Source: Thiodiazotropha sp040793985 (lineage in GTDB: Bacteria; Pseudomonadota; Gammaproteobacteria; Chromatiales; Chromatiaceae). From it: DNA of 64,000 nt. The notes under the pieces are model-generated. The model was not told where the DNA came from, did no database searches, and was given only the letters and a program-made list of their open reading frames with translations. The stretch lies in contig JBFNJI010000038.1 of NCBI GenBank assembly GCA_040793985.1, forward strand, positions 1-64,000. Reading direction: 5' to 3'. Both the position numbers and the translations under genes were made by a program. Shown in pieces: positions 36,764 to 46,012 of the stretch. Position 1 is the first letter of the stretch, and every line of letters starts with the position of its first letter.

Positions 36764-37174
36764 ATGAAAATCAAAGGTTTCACCCTGATAGAAGTGATGG
36801 TTGTCGTGGTCATTCTCAGTATCCTCGCGGCAATTGTGGTACCGAAAATAATGGACCGGCCTGAACAGGCCCGCATCACCAAGGCAAAGAGCGATATCCG
36901 CGCACTGGAGGCCGCCCTCAACCTCTATCGGCTTGACAATATGACCTACCCCACAACCGACCAGGGGCTCGAGGCCCTGGTGAGCAAACCCACCGACTCC
37001 CCTGAACCGCGGAACTGGAAAGAGGGCGGCTATCTGGATCGCCTGCCTGTCGATCCCTGGGGTAACGCCTATCTCTTCCTCAATCCGGGCACCCACGGGG
37101 TAATCGACATCTACTCCGCCGGGCTAGATCCGCAATCTGTTGACGACGATCTCGGAAACTGGAATCTGGAGTGA
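36764..37174 (+). CDS. gspG: T2SS major pseudopilin GspG
   Basis: A 136-residue major pseudopilin that forms the pseudopilus of the type II secretion system. The prepilin leader is very short (MKIKG), cleaved before FTLIEVMVVVVILSILAAIV, with Glu at +5. Downstream are KAKSDIRALEAALNLYRLDN, YPTTDQGLEALV and the calcium-binding C-terminal part PVDPWGNAYLFLNPG...DIYSAGLD, all typical of GspG. I chose ATG 36764; the frame is open 26 codons upstream but those residues are not in the family. First gene of the gsp operon. No gspC precedes it. Confidence 0.93.
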   Translation: MKIKGFTLIEVMVVVVILSILAAIVVPKIMDRPEQARITKAKSDIRALEAALNLYRLDNMTYPTTDQGLEALVSKPTDSPEPRNWKEGGYLDRLPVDPWGNAYLFLNPGTHGVIDIYSAGLDPQSVDDDLGNWNLE

Positions 37175-37689
37175 ACATACGCCGCTCAAATTCACGGCAG
37201 GCAATCCAACGTGGCTTCACACTTATTGAAATAATGGTGGTTGTCGTAATCATCGGCATCCTGATCAATTATGTCACCATCACCTTTGGACGCAGCTCAC
37301 CGGATGAGCTGCTGAAGACCGAGGCCCGACGGCTCTCCAGCCTGCTCACCCTGGCGAGTGAGGAGGCTTTGTTACGGTCTGTCTTGATCGGCGTCGATAT
37401 TACGGAGGAGAGTTATGCTTTCCTCTACCTGGATGATGGCAATTGGCAGCCGATGGAGGACAATCTTTTCCGATCGCGTCAGCTGCCGGAAGGCATGGAG
37501 TTCAGCATAGCCTCCTCTCAACAGGGTGGAGAGGATGAAGAGAAAAACGTCCCGGAAATCATTTTGCTCAACAGCGGCGAAATGACGCCTTTCGAATTGA
37601 AGTTGAACTACGATCGCATCGACAGCTACTACAGGCTGACCGGGAACGAGGTCGGGGAGCATGCGTTAGATCATGTCGCACCCTATTGA
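37171..37689 (+). CDS. gspH: T2SS minor pseudopilin GspH
   Basis: A 172-residue minor pseudopilin. Prepilin cleavage site RG|FTLIEIMVVVVIIGILINYV after a 15-residue basic leader. The GspH domain follows (LLKTEARRLSSLLTLASEEALLRSVLIGVDITEESYAFLYLDDGNW). It starts at a GTG that overlaps the gspG stop (GTGA), so translation is coupled. GspH is part of the pseudopilus tip complex or shaft transition together with GspI, J and K. Confidence 0.9.
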   Translation: MNIRRSNSRQAIQRGFTLIEIMVVVVIIGILINYVTITFGRSSPDELLKTEARRLSSLLTLASEEALLRSVLIGVDITEESYAFLYLDDGNWQPMEDNLFRSRQLPEGMEFSIASSQQGGEDEEKNVPEIILLNSGEMTPFELKLNYDRIDSYYRLTGNEVGEHALDHVAPY

Positions 37690-38089
37690 CACCCGCTGCA
37701 GCAACACCCCACCGGTTCGCGCCGGGAGAAACCGGGGATTCACCCTGCTGGAGATACTGATTGCATTGGCCATCCTGGCGATCGCATTCGCGTCAATCAT
37801 CACGGTAGCCGCCAACCAGTCTGTCAATGTCGGCTACTTAAGGGATAAGACCCTTGCGCATTGGGTGGCGTTGAATCAGATTGCCGAGATTCAGGTGAGC
37901 AGCAAATGGCTGCCGACCGGAAAACAGCAGGGGGACGAAGAGATGGGGCTGCACAAATGGCATTGGCAGCGCGTGGTGACAAAGACTCCGGACGATCGAG
38001 TGCGCCAGGTGGAGATTGCGGTATTTCGTGAAAGGGGTGACGAAGAATCGATTACCCGGCTTGTGAGCTTTATCTCTCAACCTTTGTGA
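37673..38089 (+). CDS. gspI: T2SS minor pseudopilin GspI
   Basis: A 138-residue minor pseudopilin. The prepilin site is RG|FTLLEILIALAILAIAFASI after a 22-residue leader, and the mature part has the GspI signature ANQSVNVGYLRDKTLAHWVALNQIAEIQ. It overlaps gspH by 17 bp. GspI nucleates the GspI-J-K tip complex of the pseudopilus. Confidence 0.92.
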   Translation: MSHPIDTRCSNTPPVRAGRNRGFTLLEILIALAILAIAFASIITVAANQSVNVGYLRDKTLAHWVALNQIAEIQVSSKWLPTGKQQGDEEMGLHKWHWQRVVTKTPDDRVRQVEIAVFRERGDEESITRLVSFISQPL

Positions 38090-38092
38090 CAG

Positions 38093-38740
38093 ATGGATAT
38101 ACCGAATCGTCACCATCAGTGTCACGGTTTCACCCTGCTGGAGCTGCTGATCGCGATTTCCATCTTCGCCATCCTCGCGACTTTTGTCTATGCGGGTCTC
38201 AAGGTTATCCTCGACACGGAACACCAGACCAGCCTCTACAGCCAACGTATCTCGAAGCTGCAACTCGGTCTCAACCTCATGCAGAGAGATATAGAACAGC
38301 TGGTAAGCAGGCCGGTGCGCGATGCATACGGTGATCAGCAGCCGGCGCTGAAGAGCGGCGGCTTGTCGGGCAACCTGCTGGAACTCACCCGCGGGGGATT
38401 TTCCAATCCAATGCAACTGCCACGCAGCAACCTGCAGCGCGTGGGCTACAGCCTTGAGGAGAACACACTCTACCGGCTCACATGGCCAACCCTGGACAGA
38501 CCCCGGGAGAGCGAGCCATATCGGCAAAAGCTGATCACGCACATCACCTCTCTGGAACTGGTCTTTTACGATGAGAAGCTACAGCAGAGGCGCGAATGGC
38601 CACCCAGGACCAGCGGTAACAAGGAGGCGGAACCGGGGACTCTGCCCGTCTCCATCGAACTGAAGATGGAGCTTGAGGACTGGGGCGTGATTCGACGTCT
38701 TTTCCGTGCCGCGCGAACGCTCCCGGTAACGACAGGATGA
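38093..38740 (+). CDS. gspJ: T2SS minor pseudopilin GspJ
   Basis: A 215-residue minor pseudopilin. Prepilin site HG|FTLLELLIAISIFAILATFV, then the GspJ segments LQLGLNLMQRDIEQLVSRPVRDAYG, PRSNLQRVGYSLEENTLYRLTWPTLDR and LELVFYDEK. It begins three bases after the gspI stop. Member of the tip complex with GspI and GspK. Confidence 0.92.
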   Translation: MDIPNRHHQCHGFTLLELLIAISIFAILATFVYAGLKVILDTEHQTSLYSQRISKLQLGLNLMQRDIEQLVSRPVRDAYGDQQPALKSGGLSGNLLELTRGGFSNPMQLPRSNLQRVGYSLEENTLYRLTWPTLDRPRESEPYRQKLITHITSLELVFYDEKLQQRREWPPRTSGNKEAEPGTLPVSIELKMELEDWGVIRRLFRAARTLPVTTG

Positions 38741-38746
38741 TCGTGA

Positions 38747-39739
38747 ATGCCGGTTAATTCAGCTCCCTCGTCACGGCATGAGAAGGGTGTTGCCCTGATC
38801 ACCGCCATCGTCATTGTCTCGATGGCGTCGATTGCCGCTGTCGCCATGACCCATGAACTGCAGCTGACCATTCGCCGCAGCGGCAACATCTTTGCCGCCG
38901 ATCAGGGCTTTCTCTTTACCCTTGGCAGCGAGGCCTGGTCGCGGGGCATGCTGATCAGGGACATGAAAGACGACACGGGTGAGAATAAATATGACAGTCT
39001 TGACGAAGACTGGGCGCAGGAACTCCCGCCAACACCGGTGGAGGGTGGCCAGGTACAGGCGGTGACCACCGATCTCCAGGCCCGATTCAATCTCAACAAC
39101 CTCTACCTGCAGGCAGAGGCCAGCGAAGAGGATAAAAAGAAAGTTGCGGACAGCCTGGCCTATTTCCAACGCCTGCTGGTAAACCTGGAACTACCCGAAT
39201 CTATCGCCCAAGCCACCGCGGACTGGTTGGATGAGGATATCAAATCGCTCTATCCAGACGGCGCCGAAGATATTGAATATCTCGGATTGGACCCGCCCTA
39301 TCGCACTGCCAATGGCCCGATGGCAAGCGCAACCGAAATGCGGCTTATCAAAGGCGTTGATCGGGAGGTCTATGAGAAGCTGGCCCCCTACATAACAGCG
39401 TTGCCGGAGCGGACTACAATCAACGTCAACACCGCGGATGCGCAGATCATCCGGGCACTGGCCGGAGATCTCAACGAAGCGAACGCGGACCAGCTGATCA
39501 GCGAGCGGGAAGAGAACCCGTTCAAAAAGCCGGATTCATTTATTAAAAGACTTAAAGCACTTTTGGATGAAAATAAAGTAAAATCTGAAGAAATAACCCC
39601 ATTAATCTCGGTTGAGAGCCAATATTTTCAGATGGAGACGGTTGTCCGTATGGAAGTCAGTAGCCAAAGATTAGTCAGCCTGCTCTATAAGGGTGAGAAG
39701 GATGTGATTGTCATCTCGCGCACCCTGGGGGCCTTCTGA
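38747..39739 (+). CDS. gspK: T2SS minor pseudopilin GspK
   Basis: A 330-residue pseudopilin at the tip of the pseudopilus. The leader ends KG|VALITAIVIVSMASIAAVAM without Glu at +5, as usual for GspK. Mature domain contains DLQARFNLNNLYL, LIKGVDREVYEKLAPYITALP and INVNTADAQIIRALAG, the helix-hairpin region of the family. Length is typical. The final part (39540-39600) is locally AT-rich. Its stop overlaps the gspL start (TGATG-type). Confidence 0.93.
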   Translation: MPVNSAPSSRHEKGVALITAIVIVSMASIAAVAMTHELQLTIRRSGNIFAADQGFLFTLGSEAWSRGMLIRDMKDDTGENKYDSLDEDWAQELPPTPVEGGQVQAVTTDLQARFNLNNLYLQAEASEEDKKKVADSLAYFQRLLVNLELPESIAQATADWLDEDIKSLYPDGAEDIEYLGLDPPYRTANGPMASATEMRLIKGVDREVYEKLAPYITALPERTTINVNTADAQIIRALAGDLNEANADQLISEREENPFKKPDSFIKRLKALLDENKVKSEEITPLISVESQYFQMETVVRMEVSSQRLVSLLYKGEKDVIVISRTLGAF

Positions 39740-40968
39740 TGGCCGAACGCCTGATCATCCAGTGCCATGACGGCGACTGCGACAGGGTCAGTTGGCTGCT
39801 CAAGGGCGGCGCCAATCCGCAACCGGCGGAAGGAACCCTGGCGGATGCGGCTAAGTTGGCGAAGGGTAGGCGTAGCCTGGTGATCATCCCTGCCACCGAA
39901 CTGCTCATTACCGAGGTACACATCCCGACCCGCAACCGACAACGCCTGATCCAGGCAATTCCGTTCTCCCTGGAGAATGAGTTGACCGAGGATGTGGACA
40001 GGCTCCACTTTGCCGCGGGCAACATCGACGGCGAAAATATCACACCCGTCATCGTCATCGCCAAGCAGAAGCTCGATGATCTGCTAGAGACCCTCGAAAC
40101 GACGGGAATTGAACCCATCGGTATCTATGCCGACCTGCTCTGTCTGCCCTTCGAGAGAGATACCTGGAGCCTCTATGAGGATGATCGAATCCTGAATGTC
40201 CGCCGCGACAGGGAGAGGGGATTCAGTGTCGATGCCATCAACGGCGAGGCAACACTCAGGCTTGCACTGCAACAAAGCGGTGAGCACCCACCGCGCAGGA
40301 TAGTTCTCTACCAAGCGCCCGATGCCGCTGATTCAGTGGATCTGCAGCAATTTGCCGACGACTACGAAGTCAGCACCCGGCGTCTCGAATCGCTCCCCGA
40401 GCTAACCGGCATACTCGCTGACAATCTCGTGGAAAAACAGCAGATCAACCTACTCCAGGGTGAATACATGCGGGTCGACAAAATGACCCTGCAATGGAAG
40501 CGCTGGCTTCCCGCTGTCGTGCTCGCCACGCTATTCATTGCCATCTCCCTGCTGCTCAGCATCCAGGAGTACCGCCACTATGAAGCGGAAAGCATCTCCC
40601 TCGGCAAGCAGATCAGGGCGACCTTCCAGAAGGCCTTTCCCGAGGTAAAACGTATCGTCGATCCAAAGGTTCAGATGGAGCAGAAACTGAAGGCCTTACG
40701 CGGCGGACAGTCGGGCAGTTTCATGCAGTTCGCCAGCCTCTTCGTTCCCGCCGCATCGGTGATCAAGGGCAGTCCGAACACCACCCTGGAAAGCATCAGC
40801 TTCCGCGATGGCAAACTCGATCTGCAATTGGTCATCAAGGAGTTGCAGGCATTGGAGACATTAAAGCAGACCATAGAAGCGAAGCGGCTGGCGGTTGAGA
40901 TCCGTTCGGCCAATGCCACCGGCAATCAGGTCACCTCGCACATACGGATCAGCGGAGTCAATCCATGA
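39739..40968 (+). CDS. gspL: T2SS inner-membrane platform protein GspL
   Basis: A 409-residue protein linking the ATPase GspE to the inner-membrane platform. The cytoplasmic actin-like domain covers about residues 1-235 (KGRRSLVIIPATELLITEVHIP, AIPFSLENELTEDVDRLHFA). One membrane segment, WLPAVVLATLFIAISLLLSI, lies at about 254-273, followed by a periplasmic ferredoxin-like domain. Its ATG overlaps the gspK stop and its end overlaps the gspM start. Confidence 0.92.
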   Translation: MAERLIIQCHDGDCDRVSWLLKGGANPQPAEGTLADAAKLAKGRRSLVIIPATELLITEVHIPTRNRQRLIQAIPFSLENELTEDVDRLHFAAGNIDGENITPVIVIAKQKLDDLLETLETTGIEPIGIYADLLCLPFERDTWSLYEDDRILNVRRDRERGFSVDAINGEATLRLALQQSGEHPPRRIVLYQAPDAADSVDLQQFADDYEVSTRRLESLPELTGILADNLVEKQQINLLQGEYMRVDKMTLQWKRWLPAVVLATLFIAISLLLSIQEYRHYEAESISLGKQIRATFQKAFPEVKRIVDPKVQMEQKLKALRGGQSGSFMQFASLFVPAASVIKGSPNTTLESISFRDGKLDLQLVIKELQALETLKQTIEAKRLAVEIRSANATGNQVTSHIRISGVNP

Positions 40969-41456
40969 AGGAGTGGTGGCAGTCAAAAACCCCCCAGGAG
41001 CACATGGCGATGATCGTCGGTGCGGTGGCTGTTCTACTGCTGCTCGTCTATCTGCTGATGTGGCGTCCATTCAGCCAGGCACTGGAAAAGAAGGCACTGC
41101 TGGTCGAGAGCCAAAAGATCACCCTGAGCTGGATGCAGGACAATCTCGATTTGGTGACAAGTCTGCGCAGTGAACAAAGCAGCAGGGGCGCCAGCAGCAA
41201 CGAGGCGCTGCTCACACTGGTCGACAGGACGGCAAAACAGATCCAGCTTCGACAGCAAATCCAGCGTATCAAGCCACAGGGAGACAATGCGGTTCAGCTG
41301 TGGATCGAAGAGGCAGCATTCGACAGGATCATGAGATGGCTCGGGCAGCTGACCCGGAGCCATGCCATAGTGATCGACTCGCTCACCGTCGACAGACAGG
41401 AGAAGCAGGGACTGGTGAACGCCAGACTGGTGCTGCAGCGGGAGGGGGGCAGCTGA
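40965..41456 (+). CDS. gspM: T2SS inner-membrane platform protein GspM
   Basis: A 163-residue bitopic membrane protein. MKEWWQSKTPQEHMAMIVGA is the typical short cytoplasmic start, the membrane segment covers about residues 16-34, and the periplasmic part has a coiled-coil (FSQALEKKALLVESQKITLSWMQ) and a ferredoxin-like C-terminal domain. Partner of GspL. Overlaps gspL by 4 bp and gspN by 1 bp. Confidence 0.9.
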   Translation: MKEWWQSKTPQEHMAMIVGAVAVLLLLVYLLMWRPFSQALEKKALLVESQKITLSWMQDNLDLVTSLRSEQSSRGASSNEALLTLVDRTAKQIQLRQQIQRIKPQGDNAVQLWIEEAAFDRIMRWLGQLTRSHAIVIDSLTVDRQEKQGLVNARLVLQREGGS

Positions 41457-42211
41457 TGCGCTGGTGGAGCTACCTACTGATCGGCATCGGCGGATACCTG
41501 ATGTTTCTGCTCGTCGAGACCCCGGCACAACATGTGCTGGGCTGGTCCCTGGCAGACAAGGGCAGGCTGCCATTCAGTTTCGCAACCATGAAGGGAAGCC
41601 TCTGGCGAGGCAAGATTGAAGCCATCGACTACAGGGGGACGCCCCTCGATAAACTGAAATGGCGCTTCACCCCCACATCCCTGCTCCTTGGCGGAATCGG
41701 TTTCGACCTCGAGTTGCGGCACATGAATCACAGGCTTGACGCACATTTCACCCGTACCCTGGGCGGCGATTACAGGCTTACGGATGTTACGGGCCAACTC
41801 CCCGCATCCCTGATCGCTGAGATGGCGGATCTTGGCCAGATAGCTATACAGGGTGAGGTCGAGCTCGCTCTGAGTCATCTTGAAATCGAGGCGGAACGCA
41901 TTGCCTCGGCTGAAGGCGAGATCAAATGGCTGAATCCGGCCCTGCTGAGCCCATTCAGCGTTAAAGAGGGCAATCTCAAGGCCGATGTGACAACGGATGA
42001 TAACGGTACTATCAAGGTAAAGATCAACGACCTCAATGGCGTGACATCGGTGGACGGTGAACTGAATCTCACAACGGAAGGAAACTATGACCTGAACGGC
42101 GCAATCAAACCAGGCGCTGAGTCAGACCCGGGTTTGAGCAGCGTCCTGAAAGCGGTCGCGAAAAGCCAGCCAGACGGCAGCTATCGAATCAAATTCAGCG
42201 GCCGTCTGTAG
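41456..42211 (+). CDS. gspN: T2SS protein GspN
   Basis: A 251-residue protein with one N-terminal membrane segment (LLIGIGGYLMFLLVETPAQHV) and a beta-rich periplasmic part containing the family pattern GSLWRGKIEAIDYRGTPLDKLKWRFTP. GspN is an accessory, non-universal T2SS component of unclear role. The true start is the ATG at 41456, which overlaps the gspM stop by one base; the frame is also open upstream within gspM. About 200 bp separate it from gspD. Confidence 0.88.
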   Translation: MRWWSYLLIGIGGYLMFLLVETPAQHVLGWSLADKGRLPFSFATMKGSLWRGKIEAIDYRGTPLDKLKWRFTPTSLLLGGIGFDLELRHMNHRLDAHFTRTLGGDYRLTDVTGQLPASLIAEMADLGQIAIQGEVELALSHLEIEAERIASAEGEIKWLNPALLSPFSVKEGNLKADVTTDDNGTIKVKINDLNGVTSVDGELNLTTEGNYDLNGAIKPGAESDPGLSSVLKAVAKSQPDGSYRIKFSGRL

Positions 42212-42281
42212 CTGTTTTCCGTGATCGGGAGCAACGAGCGAGGTTATTACGAGGCGGTATGCCTAGTCCATATCATCTGCT

Positions 42282-42303
42282 AATATATAATGCATTATAT
42301 ATT
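42282..42303. promoter_or_regulatory. Perfect 22-bp AT-rich palindrome upstream of gspD
   Basis: The 11-base arm AATATATAATG is followed directly by its exact complement, centred on TGCA at 42291-42294. It lies in the 208-bp gap between gspN and gspD, about 120 bp before the gspD start. It contains a TATAAT-like hexamer on both strands, so it could be an operator overlapping an internal promoter. Confidence 0.4.
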
Positions 42304-42419
42304 CAACATAAACCCATGATGAATAAAGATTTTCACCGTCAACAAATAGCCCTCCCCCAAATCGTCCGCCTGCGGACGCCAGGTAATGGGCGTAAGGCTA
42401 CAAGGGAACCGGTCAAACA

Positions 42420-44432
42420 ATGAGTATCTTGGCAACACTAATCATGGATAGACAGCACCCAGGTGGCGGCTCGATCAAGCGCCTGTTCGTCACGCTGTGC
42501 ACCATCATCCTGCTTAACCTCTCGTGGATGCCCTATGGCCATGCAGAGCAGATCACCCTGAATCTGAACAATGCCGATATAGAGGCGCTGATAAAGACGG
42601 TATCGGAACACACGGGCAAGAACTTTGTCATCGATCCGAGGGTAAAGGGAAAAGTGACTGTCATCTCCGCTCACCCGATGGACCGGGATGAGTTCTACCA
42701 GGTCTTTCTCTCCATCCTCGAGGTGCACGGCTTCTCCACCATACCCAGCGGCGATGTGATCAAGGTGGTGCCTGACGTGAAGGCCAAACAGGGCGGAATC
42801 CCAACCGTCAGTGCCATCGGACAACTGCCCGGGGATCAGATCGTCACCCGTATCATTCAGGTGAAAAACGTCACCTCCGCTCAACTGGTACCTATCCTGC
42901 GCCCGTTGATCCCACAGGAGGGGCATCTCGCCGCCTATCCCGACACAAATGTCCTGATCATCTCCGACCGTCGGCAGAATGTTGACCGCCTGATGAAGAT
43001 CATCGATCAGATCGACAGGGTAAGCGACAGCTCCATCGAGGTGATCACCCTGCAGCACGCCTCCGCTGCCGAGGTGGTGCGCATCCTCAACAGTCTGCAG
43101 ACACCGGCAGCCGCCAAAGGCGGGAGTAAGAACGCCACCAAACTGGTCGCCGATGAACGTACCAACAGCGTGTTGATCAGCGGCGATCCCACCGCGAGAT
43201 TGCGTTCGCGGGTGATTATCGAGCATCTCGACACCCCCTTCGACAATGAAGGCAATGCTCAGGTCATCTACCTGAAGTATGCCAATGCCACCGATCTGGT
43301 GCAGGTGCTGACTGGCGTCAGCGAAAATCTCGACGAGTCCAAGGCGGCGGGCGGTGGCGCCAAGGGCAAGGGTAAACCCCAGCTGCCGATCAATATCCAG
43401 GCCGACGAGGCCTCCAATGCCCTGATCATTACCGCTCCGCCGGACCAGTTCAGGGCCCTGCAGGCGATCATCCGCAAGCTCGATATCCGCCGCGCCCAGG
43501 TCCTGGTGGAGGCGATTATCGCGGAGGTCTCCTACGACAAGGCGAAGCAGTTGGGTGTGCAGTGGATAGTCGATGGCAGCCCGGATGACAGAGGCCCCAT
43601 TGGCGTCATCAACCTCGGCTCTCCCTCGATTTCCGATATTGCGGGCTCGGTTGTTGCGGAAACCGGCATTCCCTTCGGCCCAGGCACCTCCCTCGCCTTT
43701 GGACGATTCAACAGTGAACGGATCAATTTCGCCGCTGTGATCCAGGCCCTGGAGAGTGACTCCACCTCGAATATCCTCTCCACACCCACCATCACCACCC
43801 TGGACAACCAGGAAGCGGAGATAGTGATCGGTCAGAATGTACCCTTCATCACCGGTTCCTACAGCTCAACCGGCGGCGTCAGCAACTCGGTGAACCCCTT
43901 CCAGACCGTACAACGCGAGGATGTGGGACTGACGCTCAAGGTCAAGCCACAGATCAACGAGGGTAACTCGATTCAGCTGGAGATCGAACAGGAGATCTCC
44001 AGTATCAACGCCTCCGCCAGCTCCGGAACCAGCGATATCGTCACCAACAAGCGCACCATCAAGACCGTGGTCATAGTGGACGACGGCAATACCATTGTCC
44101 TCGGCGGCTTGCTCGAGGAGGACCTGCAGCAGACCGAAGAGAAGGTTCCGGTTCTGGGCGATATCCCCTTGCTGGGCGCCCTGTTTCGCGCCAACAGGAC
44201 CACCAAGATAAAACGCAATCTGATGGTCTTCCTGCGACCCGTGGTGATCCGTGATGATGCCATCAACACCCAGATCGCCAGCGACAAATACAACTATTTT
44301 CGTGCTCAACAGATGCGATTGAAACAGGAGGGCGTCAGCCTCATGTCCGATGACGAGATGCCGGTATTGCCACCACGCTTCGGTACCCTCGCCCCCCCAT
44401 TCGATGATGATGAACTGGAACCCGAACTCTGA
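42420..44432 (+). CDS. gspD: T2SS outer-membrane secretin GspD
   Basis: A 670-residue secretin. The signal peptide (core LFVTLCTIILLNLSWM, cut after YGHA) is followed by the N0 domain ITLNLNNADIEALIKTVSEHTGKNFVIDP, N1-N3 domains with repeated IIQVKNVTSAQLVPILRPLI, VITLQHASAAEVVRILNSL and VIYLKYANATDLVQVLTGV, and the C-terminal secretin domain with LSTPTITTLDNQEAEIVIGQ, VGLTLKVKPQI and VLGGLLEEDLQQTEEKVP. A Gly/Lys-rich insert (KAAGGGAKGKGKPQ) sits in N3, as is common. The C-terminus is acidic, without an obvious pilotin-binding extension. Confidence 0.96.
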   Translation: MSILATLIMDRQHPGGGSIKRLFVTLCTIILLNLSWMPYGHAEQITLNLNNADIEALIKTVSEHTGKNFVIDPRVKGKVTVISAHPMDRDEFYQVFLSILEVHGFSTIPSGDVIKVVPDVKAKQGGIPTVSAIGQLPGDQIVTRIIQVKNVTSAQLVPILRPLIPQEGHLAAYPDTNVLIISDRRQNVDRLMKIIDQIDRVSDSSIEVITLQHASAAEVVRILNSLQTPAAAKGGSKNATKLVADERTNSVLISGDPTARLRSRVIIEHLDTPFDNEGNAQVIYLKYANATDLVQVLTGVSENLDESKAAGGGAKGKGKPQLPINIQADEASNALIITAPPDQFRALQAIIRKLDIRRAQVLVEAIIAEVSYDKAKQLGVQWIVDGSPDDRGPIGVINLGSPSISDIAGSVVAETGIPFGPGTSLAFGRFNSERINFAAVIQALESDSTSNILSTPTITTLDNQEAEIVIGQNVPFITGSYSSTGGVSNSVNPFQTVQREDVGLTLKVKPQINEGNSIQLEIEQEISSINASASSGTSDIVTNKRTIKTVVIVDDGNTIVLGGLLEEDLQQTEEKVPVLGDIPLLGALFRANRTTKIKRNLMVFLRPVVIRDDAINTQIASDKYNYFRAQQMRLKQEGVSLMSDDEMPVLPPRFGTLAPPFDDDELEPEL

Positions 44433-44449
44433 TCACAGGGGATAGGCGC

Positions 44450-46006
44450 ATGTCGGAGAACTCTTCACCCTCTTCACAGATGGTCGACGATCTCGCCACG
44501 GAATCCTCGCTCATCGAGGAGACCACGACCTCTGCGGATCAGCTCCCCTACGCCTTCGCCCGTCGCCATGGCGTGGTGATGATCCATGATGCGGAACTGA
44601 ACCAGCTCTGCCTGCTGCACAAGCCCGGGGTATCCCTGGGAGTTCTCAACGAGGTGCGACGCCTGGTCTGCCAACCCCTGGTCTATACCCAGGTGGACGA
44701 GGAGACGCTGGAAAAAGAGCTCTCTCAGGTCTATGAGTCGGGCTCGAAACAGTCGACCCAGATCATGGAGACCATGGGCGACGACATCGACCTCGACAAT
44801 GCGGCGCGGGCATTGAATCAGCCGGAAGACCTGCTGGAAAGTGACGACGATGCCCCGATCATCAGGCTGATCAACGCTCTTTTTACCGAGGCGATAAAGG
44901 AGCAGGCCTCCGATATCCATATCGAACCCTACGAAAACCGCCTGGTCGTGCGCTTCCGCGTCGACGGGGTATTACGCGAAGTTCTCACGCCACCGCGCAA
45001 CGTCGCCCCCTTTCTGGTCTCGCGCATCAAGGTCATGGCCCAGCTGGATATTGCCGAGAAGCGCATCCCGCAGGATGGCCGCATCTCCCTCAAGGTGGGG
45101 AACCGTCCGGTGGACGTACGTGTCTCCACCCTCCCTTCCAGCTATGGCGAGCGTGTGGTATTGCGTCTTCTCGACAAACAGGCGGGACGACTCGACCTTG
45201 AACAACTCGGTATGTCCAGGGAACTCCTGCTGCAGGTCGACCCCGGCATCATCAAACGTCCCCACGGCATCTTTCTGGTAACCGGACCTACCGGCTCCGG
45301 TAAGACCACCACTCTGTATGCGGCCCTGAGCCGGCTCAACACGCAGAGCCGCAACATCGTCACCGTGGAAGACCCCATCGAGTACTACCTCGACGGCATT
45401 GGTCAGACCCAGGTCAACAACAAGGTCGACCTCACCTTCGCCCGTGGCCTGCGGGCCATCTTGCGACAAGACCCGGATGTGGTCATGGTGGGGGAGATTC
45501 GAGACCTCGAAACCGCTCAGATCGCGGTTCAGGCAAGTCTCACCGGCCATCTCGTGATGTCGAGCCTGCACACCAATACCGCCATCGGCAGTATTACCCG
45601 TCTCCGCGACATGGGGGTGGAGCCCTTCCTCCTCTCCTCGAGCCTGATCGGCGTTCTCGCCCAGCGCCTGGTGCGCACCCTCTGCCCCCATTGCAAGACG
45701 CCCTACAGCGCCAGCGAGGAGGAGCGAGAGATGCTGGAACTCACAACCGGTGACGAGGTGACACTCTACACACCCTCCGGCTGCGAGAAGTGTCACAGCC
45801 ACGGCTATCTGGGACGGACCGGTATCTACGAACTCATCACCATTGATGAGACCCTGCGCAATCTGATCCACAAAGGCAGCGGTGAAATCGAGATGCTTGA
45901 GCATGCGAGAACGACGAGCGACAGTATCCGCCAGGACGGCATGAAGCGAGTACTCAACGGCGACACCACGATTGACGAGATCATTCGTGTTACCCAGGAG
46001 GGTTGA
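44450..46006 (+). CDS. gspE: T2SS ATPase GspE
   Basis: A 518-residue cytoplasmic ATPase that powers pseudopilus assembly. The N1E domain is at the start; the N2E segment has SDIHIEPYENRLVVRFRVDG; Walker A GPTGSGKTTT lies at about 278-287, the Asp box VTVEDPIEYYLDGIGQTQV and Walker B LRQDPDVVMVGEIRD follow. The Cys4 zinc motif is CPHC and CEKC, on either side of about 30 residues. All motifs intact. It starts 17 bp after gspD. Confidence 0.96.
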   Translation: MSENSSPSSQMVDDLATESSLIEETTTSADQLPYAFARRHGVVMIHDAELNQLCLLHKPGVSLGVLNEVRRLVCQPLVYTQVDEETLEKELSQVYESGSKQSTQIMETMGDDIDLDNAARALNQPEDLLESDDDAPIIRLINALFTEAIKEQASDIHIEPYENRLVVRFRVDGVLREVLTPPRNVAPFLVSRIKVMAQLDIAEKRIPQDGRISLKVGNRPVDVRVSTLPSSYGERVVLRLLDKQAGRLDLEQLGMSRELLLQVDPGIIKRPHGIFLVTGPTGSGKTTTLYAALSRLNTQSRNIVTVEDPIEYYLDGIGQTQVNNKVDLTFARGLRAILRQDPDVVMVGEIRDLETAQIAVQASLTGHLVMSSLHTNTAIGSITRLRDMGVEPFLLSSSLIGVLAQRLVRTLCPHCKTPYSASEEEREMLELTTGDEVTLYTPSGCEKCHSHGYLGRTGIYELITIDETLRNLIHKGSGEIEMLEHARTTSDSIRQDGMKRVLNGDTTIDEIIRVTQEG

Positions 46007-46012
46007 CCAGCC

